Shown piece by piece: positions 17,064 through 24,352 of a DNA stretch of 40,764 nucleotides. Made by a program: the position numbers and the translations under genes. The DNA comes from Candidatus Omnitrophota bacterium. Its GTDB lineage: Bacteria; Omnitrophota; Gorgyraeia; Zapsychrales; Fredricksoniimonadaceae. The notes under the pieces were generated by a model that did not search any database, was not told the DNA's origin, and saw nothing but the letters and a program-made list of their open reading frames with translations. The stretch lies in contig JADFZK010000027.1 in the NCBI GenBank assembly GCA_015232565.1, positions 1-40,764 of the forward strand, given 5' to 3'. Each line of letters starts with the position of its first letter. Within the stretch, counting starts at the first letter, position 1.

Positions 17064-18334
17064 TGCGCTTTCATCCGATACATGATTTTGTTTATAAGAA
17101 TGGCGAGCTTTATTGCGAGTCGGTCAAGGTTTCGACTATCGCTGACCAGGCCGGTTCTCCGGTCTACATTTATAGTTATAAGACCATTGTTGAGCACTTT
17201 CGCAAGATCAAGCAAGCCTTTAAAGCGGTTGATCCGATCATTTGTTTCGCTATGAAAGCGAACAGTAATTTGGCGGTGCTCAAGGCTTTGGTAGATGAAG
17301 GTTCGGGGTTCGATATTGTTTCCGGCGGTGAACTGAAAAAAGCCCGGCTGGTTAAAGCGGATATGCAACGCGTGGTTTTTGCTTCTGTGGGCAAGACTGA
17401 AGTCGAGATCCAGGAGGCGATCAAAGCCGGGATCCTGCTGTTTAATGTGGAGTCCAAGCCTGAACTGGAGCATATTAACCGCATTGCCGGCCGGTTAAGA
17501 AAAACCGTGCAAGTTGCCTTGCGAATTAATCCGGATATTGATTCTCCGACTCATGAAAAGATCAATACGGGAAGTCTGAAGAAAAAGTTTGGCATTGATC
17601 TTAAGACCGCCCGGGATATCTTTGTGGCACAAGGAACTTACCGGAATTTGCGCATTAACGGTGTGCATATTCATATCGGTTCCCAGATCACTAAAGCGGA
17701 ACCTTTTATTGCCGCTATTAAAAAAGCTTTGCTCTTTATTGATGATCTGGAGAGTTCGGGCGTAAAAGTGGAATATTTTGATATTGGCGGCGGGCTGGGC
17801 ATTATTTATCAGGACGAAACACCACAGACCGCCAGGGAATTCGCCAGTAAAGTTTTACCGCTTTTAAAAGGGCGCAAGTTCAAGCTTTTAATGGAGCCCG
17901 GCCGGTTCATTGTTGGTAATGCGGGTATTTTTATTACCCGCAAGCTGTATATGAAGGACAATGGGGTAAAGAAATTTATGATCGTGGATGCCGGCATGAA
18001 TGACCTGGTGCGGCCTTCTATGTATGGGGCTTATCATGAGATCGTGCCTCTTAAAAAGACAACCTCGGGCTCCGTGCTTTGTGATGTGGTGGGTCCCATT
18101 TGCGAGAGCGGGGATGTGTTTGCCCATGATCGCAATATAGCCAATATCAAGGACGGTGAATATTTGGCTTTGTTGTCAGCCGGTGCTTATGGATATGTGA
18201 TGTCCAGCAATTATAATGTGCGCCCGAGGGTTGCGGAAGTGATGGTGAAAGGCCATAAATGGGCGGTGGTGCAGAAGCGTGAGGACTTTAAAGACCTGAT
18301 AAGGGGAGCCAGTATTCCTGGATTCTTAAGATGA
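17063..18334 (+). CDS. lysA: Diaminopimelate decarboxylase
   Basis: PLP enzyme that decarboxylates meso-diaminopimelate to lysine. The 423-residue protein carries the PLP lysine at residue 65 (CFAMKANSN), HIHIGSQI, the glycine-rich FDIGGGLGI, EPGRFIVGNAG, and the CESGD motif near the C-terminus that completes the active site across the dimer. It starts at ATG 17063, overlapping the argH stop by one base, and overlaps dapF by four bases. Placing lysA in the arg run suggests joint transcription of the two pathways. Confidence 0.95.
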   Translation: MRFHPIHDFVYKNGELYCESVKVSTIADQAGSPVYIYSYKTIVEHFRKIKQAFKAVDPIICFAMKANSNLAVLKALVDEGSGFDIVSGGELKKARLVKADMQRVVFASVGKTEVEIQEAIKAGILLFNVESKPELEHINRIAGRLRKTVQVALRINPDIDSPTHEKINTGSLKKKFGIDLKTARDIFVAQGTYRNLRINGVHIHIGSQITKAEPFIAAIKKALLFIDDLESSGVKVEYFDIGGGLGIIYQDETPQTAREFASKVLPLLKGRKFKLLMEPGRFIVGNAGIFITRKLYMKDNGVKKFMIVDAGMNDLVRPSMYGAYHEIVPLKKTTSGSVLCDVVGPICESGDVFAHDRNIANIKDGEYLALLSAGAYGYVMSSNYNVRPRVAEVMVKGHKWAVVQKREDFKDLIRGASIPGFLR

Positions 18335-19167
18335 AGAAGATCGCTTTTACCAAGATGCAGGGCGCGGGTAATGACTTTGTGGTGGTGGACCATGTGCCGG
18401 GGATGGATTACTGTGATTTTACCAAAAAAGTTTGTAACCGGCATATGGGTATCGGGGCGGACGGCGTCTTGGTATTGGGTGAATCGCGGAATTGTGATTT
18501 TAAGATGTCGATCATTAACGCGGATGGCTCCGAGGCCGAGATGTGCGGTAACGGCGCGCGCTGTATGGCGGTGTACATAAAACAGAAATTTGCGGTAGTG
18601 CCGGAGATATTTACCCTGGAAACACTGGCGGGGACCATTAAGGCTTCGGTGCAGGGAGAGGTGGCTTCGGTGCAGTTAAGTGAGCCTAAGGATTTCCGGT
18701 CAAATGTCGAGATCAAGATCGGCGATCGTAAACTATGCGGTTATTTTATTAATACCGGGGTGCCCCATACGGTTATTTTTGTGGAAGGTTTGCAGGAGTT
18801 CGATGTTAATGGTTTGGGGCGGATCATTCGTCAGCATCAGGTCTTTGCGCCCAAAGGGACAAATGTGAATTTTGTGGAGCGGGTCAAAGACGGAATTGTG
18901 GCAGTAAGGACTTACGAGCGCGGGGTTGAGGCCGAGACTTTGGCTTGCGGGACGGGCAGTGTGGCGGCGGCCTTGATAGGGTACCTCCAGAGCCAGAAAG
19001 TTTTAGCACCCGTTAAGAATGCCATGATAAAGGTGGTGACCAAGAGCGGCGAGATGCTGGAGATCTCTTTTGACCTGGATGTTGTGAATGACAAGCCGGC
19101 CATTACGAATGTTTGGCTTAAGGGTAGTGGAAAGTTTATTTGCAAAGGGGATTATTATGGAGTTTAA
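18331..19167 (+). CDS. dapF: Diaminopimelate epimerase
   Basis: Cofactor-free racemisation of LL- to meso-diaminopimelate, needed for lysine and probably for peptidoglycan. The 278-residue protein contains both catalytic cysteines: residue 78 in CGNGARCMAVY and residue 206 in LACGTGSVAAAL. The N-terminal KMQGAGNDFVVVD is typical. It overlaps lysA by four bases (ATGA) and dapA by eleven, so translational coupling is likely. Confidence 0.96.
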   Translation: MKKIAFTKMQGAGNDFVVVDHVPGMDYCDFTKKVCNRHMGIGADGVLVLGESRNCDFKMSIINADGSEAEMCGNGARCMAVYIKQKFAVVPEIFTLETLAGTIKASVQGEVASVQLSEPKDFRSNVEIKIGDRKLCGYFINTGVPHTVIFVEGLQEFDVNGLGRIIRQHQVFAPKGTNVNFVERVKDGIVAVRTYERGVEAETLACGTGSVAAALIGYLQSQKVLAPVKNAMIKVVTKSGEMLEISFDLDVVNDKPAITNVWLKGSGKFICKGDYYGV

Positions 19168-20035
19168 AGGGTCGATAGTAGCTTTGGTAACACCTTTTAC
19201 CGAACATGGTGTGGATGAACGGAACCTGGCGGAATTGGTTGAGTTCCAGATCAAGAATGGTACCCAGGGTATTGTGCCGTGCGGGACGACTGGCGAATCG
19301 CCGACACTCTCACATGAAGAGCATGACCGGGTGATCGAGATCGTGGTGGACACTGTGCGTGGGCGCGTTCCGGTTATTGCCGGTACCGGTTCCAATGCCA
19401 CCCTGGAAGCTGTGCGCTTAACCAAACATGCCGCAGAGGCTGGCGCGGATGCTGCTTTGGTTGTTACGCCTTACTACAATAAGCCAACTCAAAAGGGGTT
19501 GTATTTACATTTTAAAGCGGTGGCGGACAGCGTAAAGATCCCGATAATCCTGTACAATATTGAGGGCCGTTGTGCTCGTAATATTGAGACCGCGACAGTG
19601 CAACGCCTGGCAAAGGATTGCAAGAATATTGTTGGTGTGAAAGAGGCTTCGGGCAATTTGGAACAGGCGCAGGCTGTTCGGTTGGCTTGCGGTAAGAAAT
19701 TTGCCATTCTTTCTGGTGATGACGCCTTGACTGTGCCGATGATGAAGCTGGGCGGTGTTGGTGTGATCTCGGTGTTGGCGAATATTCTGCCCAGGGAAGT
19801 GGCGGAAGTTGTTAACCTTATGCTTAAAGGCAAGGTCAAAGAAGCTGAAGAGAAACAAGAGCGACTATTGCCTTTGATCAAGGCCATGTTCCTGGAGACT
19901 AATCCTGTCCCGGTCAAGACTTCTTGTGGTTTAATGGGGCTTTGTTCGCCTGTTGTGCGTTTGCCGATGTGTGCTATGGAACCCGCGAATCTGGCCAAAC
20001 TTAAGTCGGTTCTGAAACAGTATAATTTGCTTTAA
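19157..20035 (+). CDS. dapA: 4-hydroxy-tetrahydrodipicolinate synthase
   Basis: Condenses pyruvate with aspartate semialdehyde, the first lysine-specific step. The 292-residue aldolase has GTTGESPTLS, the tyrosine in VVTPYYNKPTQKG, and the Schiff-base lysine at residue 162 in VGVKEASGN. The ATG at 19157 follows aaagggg and lies inside the end of dapF; the frame is open further upstream but would add 23 residues with no family match. dapB follows after 8 bases. Confidence 0.96.
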   Translation: MEFKGSIVALVTPFTEHGVDERNLAELVEFQIKNGTQGIVPCGTTGESPTLSHEEHDRVIEIVVDTVRGRVPVIAGTGSNATLEAVRLTKHAAEAGADAALVVTPYYNKPTQKGLYLHFKAVADSVKIPIILYNIEGRCARNIETATVQRLAKDCKNIVGVKEASGNLEQAQAVRLACGKKFAILSGDDALTVPMMKLGGVGVISVLANILPREVAEVVNLMLKGKVKEAEEKQERLLPLIKAMFLETNPVPVKTSCGLMGLCSPVVRLPMCAMEPANLAKLKSVLKQYNLL

Positions 20036-20043
20036 AAGGACAT

Positions 20044-20757
20044 ATGATAAAACTCGCTGTGGTGGGTTGTCAGGGCCGGATGGGCAAGCGTATTACTGAA
20101 TTGGCCGGTCAAGCCAAGGACTTTCAGATAGTTGCCCTGGTTGAACGGGCTGATTGCGCGGGCTTGCCTGAAGCGGTGGGCGGGGTGAAAGTTTCGGTGG
20201 ATATAAACGCTATCAAAGGCGCGGATGTATTGATCGATTTTACTGTTCCGCAAGCCACCATGGTTAATTTGGAGGCTTGTTTAAAGCATCGGGTTCGGAT
20301 GGTGATCGGCACTACCGGACTTACTGCCGACCAGGACGCGCGAATCATTGAAGCGTCTAAATCACTGGGCATTGTGCGTTCTTCGAATATGTCTGTGGGT
20401 GTAAACGTGCTTTTTGGTTTGCTACGCAAGATGGCGGAAGCTTTGAAAGGTTATGATGTTTCTATCACCGAAACTCATCATATCCATAAGAAGGATGCGC
20501 CCTCCGGTACAGCCAAGACTATGGGTGAGATCGTGCAGAACGCCGGTCAGATGCAGAACGTGCCTATCGAGTCTGTTCGGGAAGGTGAAGTTATTGGTTA
20601 CCATAAGGTCACTTTTAAAGGCGTGGTAGATACTATTGAGATCTCCCATAATGCCAATACTCGTGATATGTTCGCTGAAGGGGCCCTGGTGGCCGCCCGT
20701 TTTGTGGCGTTTAAGGATAACGGGCTTTACAATATGCAAGATGTATTGGGCGTTTGA
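20044..20757 (+). CDS. dapB: 4-hydroxy-tetrahydrodipicolinate reductase
   Basis: NAD(P)H-dependent reductase forming tetrahydrodipicolinate. At 237 residues it is slightly short for the family but complete. The nucleotide-binding start is VVGCQGRMGKR, the active-site segment is ETHHIHKKDAPSGTAK, and the tetramer-facing C-terminus is VAFKDNGLYNMQDVLG. The site aaaagga lies immediately upstream of the ATG. The next gene, dapL, uses the product. Confidence 0.95.
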   Translation: MIKLAVVGCQGRMGKRITELAGQAKDFQIVALVERADCAGLPEAVGGVKVSVDINAIKGADVLIDFTVPQATMVNLEACLKHRVRMVIGTTGLTADQDARIIEASKSLGIVRSSNMSVGVNVLFGLLRKMAEALKGYDVSITETHHIHKKDAPSGTAKTMGEIVQNAGQMQNVPIESVREGEVIGYHKVTFKGVVDTIEISHNANTRDMFAEGALVAARFVAFKDNGLYNMQDVLGV

Positions 20758-20784
20758 GTTCTTTATTAATTCCTCGAGGTCAGA

Positions 20785-21951
20785 ATGATAAATTTTGCAG
20801 TTTCCGAGAGATTACAACAGTTGCCGCCTTACTTGTTTCTGGAGATCGATAAGGCCAAGCGTGAAGCCATGGCCCAGGGCCGGGATATTATAAATCTGGG
20901 AGTGGGCGATCCGGATCAGGTTACGCCCAAGCCTATTGTTGAGGCCATGAAAAAGGCGGTTGAGGACGGCGCTAATCATCATTATCCTTTTGACTCCGGA
21001 GTTCCTCAGCTTAGAGTGGATATCGCCCAATGGTTTAAAGGACGCTTTTCAGTAGTTTTGGATCCAGTCAGCGAGATTTATCCGTTGATAGGCTCTAAAG
21101 AAGGGTTGGCTCATTTTCCTTTGGCGGTTATTAATCCGGGTGAAAAAGTTCTTTTAACGGATCCGGCGTATCCGGCCTATCAGGCAGCGGTGGCTTTTGC
21201 CGGCGGAAAGATCCAATATTTACCGCTAAAGGCGTCGAACGACTTTCTCCCTAAGATCGCCGATATAGAGGAAGCCAAGAATGTGAAAGCACTTATTGTG
21301 TGCTATCCGAATAATCCTACTGCGGCTGTGGCCACCAAAGAATTCTACACTGATCTGGTCAAGGTTTGCACTGCCAAGAATATTATTGTGGTGTCTGATC
21401 TGGCATACTCTGAAGTTTATTACGACGGCGTTAAGCCTCCGAGCATTCTTGAGGTGCCGGGAGCGAAGGATATCGCTATTGAGTTCCATTCTTTCTCCAA
21501 GACTTATTTTATGACCGGATGGCGTTTGGGCTGGGCCTGCGGTAATGCGCAGTTGATCGCGGCTTTGGCCAAGGTTAAGTCGAATGTTGATTCCGGGGTT
21601 TTTAATGCCATACAGCACGCCGGTATTGCGGCGCTTAAGACTGATCCAGTTGAGATCGAGGATATGCGCGCCTGTTATCAGGAGCGGCGCGATGCTCTTA
21701 TTAACGGTTGTCGTTCTATTGGCTGGAAGATCGATCCTCCCAAGGCGGCGTTTTATGTTTGGGCCAGGATACCGGCTAAATTCCCGGATTCGATGACTTG
21801 TGCCAAGGCCTTTCTGGATCAGGCGGATATCGTGATGACTCCGGGCGTGGGTTTTGGCAAGAACGGTGAGGGGTATGTGCGGATGTCGCTTACTCTTCCG
21901 GTGGAACGTATTCACGAGGCTGTGGGCCGCATGGCCAAGGTTCTGGTATAG
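20785..21951 (+). CDS. dapL: LL-diaminopimelate aminotransferase
   Basis: PLP enzyme that converts tetrahydrodipicolinate directly to LL-diaminopimelate, bypassing the acyl intermediates. The 388-residue class I aminotransferase has the DapL-like N-terminus with LPPYLFLEIDKAK, NLGVGDPDQ, IGSKEGLAH, CYPNNPTAA, and the PLP lysine at residue 239 in SFSKTYFMTGWRLGWA. Position next to dapB, with dapF and lysA in the same run and no dapC/D/E in the window, supports DapL over other aminotransferases. The DapL route is common in PVC bacteria, cyanobacteria, Chlamydiae and some anaerobes. Confidence 0.92.
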   Translation: MINFAVSERLQQLPPYLFLEIDKAKREAMAQGRDIINLGVGDPDQVTPKPIVEAMKKAVEDGANHHYPFDSGVPQLRVDIAQWFKGRFSVVLDPVSEIYPLIGSKEGLAHFPLAVINPGEKVLLTDPAYPAYQAAVAFAGGKIQYLPLKASNDFLPKIADIEEAKNVKALIVCYPNNPTAAVATKEFYTDLVKVCTAKNIIVVSDLAYSEVYYDGVKPPSILEVPGAKDIAIEFHSFSKTYFMTGWRLGWACGNAQLIAALAKVKSNVDSGVFNAIQHAGIAALKTDPVEIEDMRACYQERRDALINGCRSIGWKIDPPKAAFYVWARIPAKFPDSMTCAKAFLDQADIVMTPGVGFGKNGEGYVRMSLTLPVERIHEAVGRMAKVLV

Positions 21952-21959
21952 CATTATTA

Positions 21960-22367
21960 ATGGAGCAAGTTTTGGCTATTGTTTATCTGGCTCTGGGTTC
22001 TAATCTGGGCGAGCGTGCCGGAAATATCACGAAAGCTTTAAAGCAGCTCGGCCAGAACGGAGTTGAGGTCGTGAAAGTTTCTTCTTATATTGAGACTGAC
22101 CCTGTCGGCGGACCGCCACAGGGTCTTTTTATTAATGCCGCAGCCAAGGTTGAAACTTTCTTGTCGCCCAGAGAATTGTTGACGCTTATTCATCAGATCG
22201 AAAGTTCATTCGGTCGCCAGCGGTTGGTTAAGAATGGCCCACGCCCGATCGATATTGATATTTTGCTCTATGACAATCTGCAAATCGCCGAGCCCGACCT
22301 GGTAATACCACATCCGCGTATGAAGGAGCGTGATTTTGTCATGCGTCCTTTAGCGGAGATATTTTGA
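21960..22367 (+). CDS. folK: 2-amino-4-hydroxy-6-hydroxymethyldihydropteridine pyrophosphokinase
   Basis: Pyrophosphorylates 6-hydroxymethyl-dihydropterin in folate synthesis, acting on the product of FolB. The 135-residue protein has YLALGSNLGERAGNI, the ESSFGR segment and the signature GPRPIDIDILLYD with the metal-binding aspartates, ending in HPRMKERDFVMRPLAEI. The ATG at 21960 lies 8 bases after the dapL stop. The first ATG could be replaced by a later start, since family members often begin near residue 8. Its stop codon overlaps the -35 box of the aroK promoter. Confidence 0.95.
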   Translation: MEQVLAIVYLALGSNLGERAGNITKALKQLGQNGVEVVKVSSYIETDPVGGPPQGLFINAAAKVETFLSPRELLTLIHQIESSFGRQRLVKNGPRPIDIDILLYDNLQIAEPDLVIPHPRMKERDFVMRPLAEIF

Positions 22368-22391
22368 CAATTCATCAAATTTGGTTATAAT
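22364..22391 (+). promoter_or_regulatory. Consensus promoter for aroK, positioned for a leaderless mRNA
   Basis: A perfect TTGACA (22364-22369) and a perfect TATAAT (22386-22391) are 16 bases apart. The expected start is 7 bases after the -10 box, at 22398, which is the A of the aroK ATG. The -35 box overlaps the folK stop codon. Confidence 0.8.
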
Positions 22392-22397
22392 GCCGCA

Positions 22398-22940
22398 ATG
22401 ATACTTTCAACCAGGAATATAGTGCTGATTGGGTTTATGGCTTGCGGGAAGACTTTTACTTCCCGGGAGCTGGCTCGACGTTTGGACCGCGAGCGGGTCT
22501 CTACCGATGAGATGATAGTGCAGCTGGAACAGCGTAGTATTGCGGATATCTTTGCCCAATCCGGTGAGCCCTATTTCCGTGAGGTCGAACGCCGGGTGGT
22601 GGCTTCAGTAGCGGCTCGACAGGGCCTGATAATCGATTGCGGCGGCGGTGTGGCCCGTGACCCGGTTAATCTGCAGGCTTTGAAAGCCACTGGTGTTTCT
22701 TTTTATTTACAGGCCTCGCCGGAGGCTATTTTCCGCCGGACCAAGGGTAAGGTGGACCGGCCGCTGCTCAACGTTTCCGATCCGTTGACAACCATTAATA
22801 AACTGCTAGCCGAACGCGACCCCCATTACCGCCAGGCTGATTTCCTCATAGATTCAAATGAGGACAACATAAGCCAGGTGGTCAATGCGATCCTCGCTAT
22901 CCTCGCCAATTACTCCCCGGACAGCGCTCATAGCGCTTAA
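22398..22940 (+). CDS. aroK: Shikimate kinase
   Basis: Phosphorylates shikimate with ATP in aromatic amino acid synthesis. The 180-residue P-loop kinase has the Walker A motif GFMACGKT (residues 12-19), the shikimate-binding STDE and CGGGV segments, FREVERRVV, and the lid arginine in VDRPLLN. The ATG at 22398 has no ribosome binding site because the -10 box lies 7 bases upstream, so the message is probably leaderless. Its last 56 bases overlap the likely start of dprA. Confidence 0.93.
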   Translation: MILSTRNIVLIGFMACGKTFTSRELARRLDRERVSTDEMIVQLEQRSIADIFAQSGEPYFREVERRVVASVAARQGLIIDCGGGVARDPVNLQALKATGVSFYLQASPEAIFRRTKGKVDRPLLNVSDPLTTINKLLAERDPHYRQADFLIDSNEDNISQVVNAILAILANYSPDSAHSA

Positions 22941-24024
22941 CGCCGTATCCGGACTCGCTCCTCGGACAGCTTTTAAACTGAGCCAGCAGGAGGACTTCTG
23001 GCCTCGTCTGCTTAATACTTCATCTGAGGAAGCGGCGAGGGCTTTAAACATCAGCGAGAAAGCGGTTATCAATCTGGTTAACTTTCCGGCCCGTGATTTT
23101 AAAGATCAGGAAACTGCCCGGGCTGAGGCGCTTGGGTGCCGGATCGTAACGATCCTGGATGATGATTATCCCCTGCGTCTTCGTGATATTACTGACCCGC
23201 CGATCGTGCTCTATGTGCAGGGGAGTATACCAGCTTCTGATGAGGTGGTATTAGCAATTGTGGGTTCTCGGCTGGCCACGTCTTACGGGTTAGGCATAGC
23301 GGAGCGTTTTGCCATGCGGATAGTTGAAGCCGGGGCGGCAGTGATCTCCGGGATGGCGCGTGGTATCGACGCGGCGGCGCATAAGGGCGCGCTTAAGGCA
23401 CGGGGTCGAACCATTGGCGTTCTGGGTTGCGGGTTGGATATTGTTTATCCTGTGCAGAATAAGGAATTGTATTCCCAGGTTGCGGAGCGGGGATGTCTTA
23501 TTTCTGAATTCCCCCTTGGAGCTGAACCCTATCCATATAATTTTCCCCGGCGCAACAGGATAGTAAGCGCTTTATCGCATGGCGTCGTGGTAGTAGAGGC
23601 AAATATTCGAAGCGGAGCTCTTATAACTGCCGAGTTCGCACTGGAACAGGGCCGGGAGGTTTATGCTGTCCCGGGTCACATAGATTCGTTACAGTCCAGG
23701 GGGCCGCATGAACTTGTGCGTCATGGTGCCAAGCTGATAATGTCGGTTGAGGATATTTTCGAAGACATCCCCGCTTTACAACTTCAGCCGGAGCTGTTTC
23801 CGGTTGGGAAGCCTGTACGGCCAGTTAAACCGGCGGACCTGACTAATGATGAGTTGAAAGTAATAACTATTCTGGATGGCGATGAGTGTTCGTTTGACAG
23901 TTTGGTGGCGCGTTCTGGGTTGCCGGTTCCGGTTTTAATGGGGGTTTGTTTAAGCTTACAACTGAGGCGGCTGGTTCGTGAACTGCCTGGGAAAGTCTAT
24001 AAAGCGGTCAGTTTGACAGGTTAG
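22885..24024 (+). CDS. dprA: DNA-processing protein DprA
   Basis: Loads RecA onto incoming single-stranded DNA during natural transformation. The 379-residue protein has an N-terminal SAM-like region, the Rossmann core with GSRLATSYG, SGMARGIDAAAHKGAL, VLGCGLDIVYP, EFPLG, FPRRNRIVSALS and SGALITAEFALEQGREVYAVPG, and a C-terminal winged-helix domain of about 60 residues. The ATG at 22885 would overlap aroK by 56 bases; the N-terminus TALIALNAVSGL fits DprA, and no later ATG fits better. topA, a frequent neighbour, is absent; a non-coding region follows instead. Confidence 0.92.
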   Translation: MRSSLSSPITPRTALIALNAVSGLAPRTAFKLSQQEDFWPRLLNTSSEEAARALNISEKAVINLVNFPARDFKDQETARAEALGCRIVTILDDDYPLRLRDITDPPIVLYVQGSIPASDEVVLAIVGSRLATSYGLGIAERFAMRIVEAGAAVISGMARGIDAAAHKGALKARGRTIGVLGCGLDIVYPVQNKELYSQVAERGCLISEFPLGAEPYPYNFPRRNRIVSALSHGVVVVEANIRSGALITAEFALEQGREVYAVPGHIDSLQSRGPHELVRHGAKLIMSVEDIFEDIPALQLQPELFPVGKPVRPVKPADLTNDELKVITILDGDECSFDSLVARSGLPVPVLMGVCLSLQLRRLVRELPGKVYKAVSLTG

Positions 24025-24053
24025 AAACAAGCAAAAAAGCTCCGAGAAAATAG

Positions 24054-24081
24054 TTTACAGGAATAAAAATGAGTGTATATT
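24054..24081 (+). promoter_or_regulatory. Promoter for the RNA or leader upstream of the pyruvate oxidoreductase
   Basis: TTTACA (24054-24059) and TATATT (24076-24081), each five of six to consensus, are separated by 16 bases. The expected start is near 24088. Confidence 0.65.
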
Positions 24082-24257
24082 GCTTACATCGTTAAATCAC
24101 TTCCTGGTGTGGTTCGTCTCCTATAACTTTCCGATGGATGCTGCATTTATCCTCGTTGAGCCAAATGTCCTTAAGCATTGGACGCATCACACTGGCAGGA
24201 AAATTCCGGTTACATTTTATGGATCAGGTTAGTGTAAAAACAGGGCTTTCAACTATT

Positions 24258-24285
24258 ATGTCCACCCGGGACATGAAGTTTTTTT
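24258..24285 (+). terminator. First of two tandem terminators before the pyruvate oxidoreductase gene
   Basis: ATGTCC (24258-24263) pairs with GGACAT (24269-24274) across a 5-base loop, and seven T follow four bases later (24279-24285). Confidence 0.6.
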
Positions 24286-24297
24286 GTTTTTAAAACG

Positions 24298-24327
24298 ACC
24301 CCGCAGGCACGCGGGGTTTTAATTTTT
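24298..24327 (+). terminator. Second of two tandem terminators before the pyruvate oxidoreductase gene
   Basis: ACCCCGC (24298-24304) pairs with GCGGGGT (24311-24317) across a 6-base loop, followed by TTTAATTTTT. It ends only 25 bases before the start codon at 24353, so transcription of that gene must read through it or be antiterminated. Confidence 0.8.
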
Positions 24328-24352
24328 CAGCTTAAAGAAAGAGGTAAGGATT

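Larger units (their letters stand above)
24088..24327 (+). ncRNA. Structured RNA: leader of the pyruvate oxidoreductase gene or independent small RNA
   Basis: A transcript of about 200-240 bases can be drawn from its own promoter to tandem terminators. The 5' part folds into a long interrupted stem: TTCCTG (24101-24106) with CAGGAA (24196-24201), GTGTG (24107-24111) with CACAC (24188-24192), and CGTC (24115-24118) with GACG (24181-24184), enclosing about 60 bases. The motif ATGTCC occurs twice, at 24165-24170 and as the left arm of the first terminator at 24258-24263. No match to TPP, c-di-GMP, fluoride, SRP, RNase P or tmRNA signatures was recognised. There is little room for another promoter between the terminators and the gene at 24353, which favours a cis-acting leader. 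A 6S-like RNA cannot be excluded. Confidence 0.55.

Noticed and set aside
24134..24232. A 32-codon ORF (starting MDAAFILVEPNV) inside the RNA region, in a frame open from 24020
   Set aside because: No ribosome binding site, no family recognised, and the same bases form the long stem; kept as RNA. A conserved reading frame in relatives would reopen it.
24088..24260. Known riboswitch or RNA class (TPP, c-di-GMP, fluoride, SRP RNA, RNase P, tmRNA)
   Set aside because: None of the conserved core sequences I know could be found. A 6S-like RNA is only weakly suggested by the closing stem.
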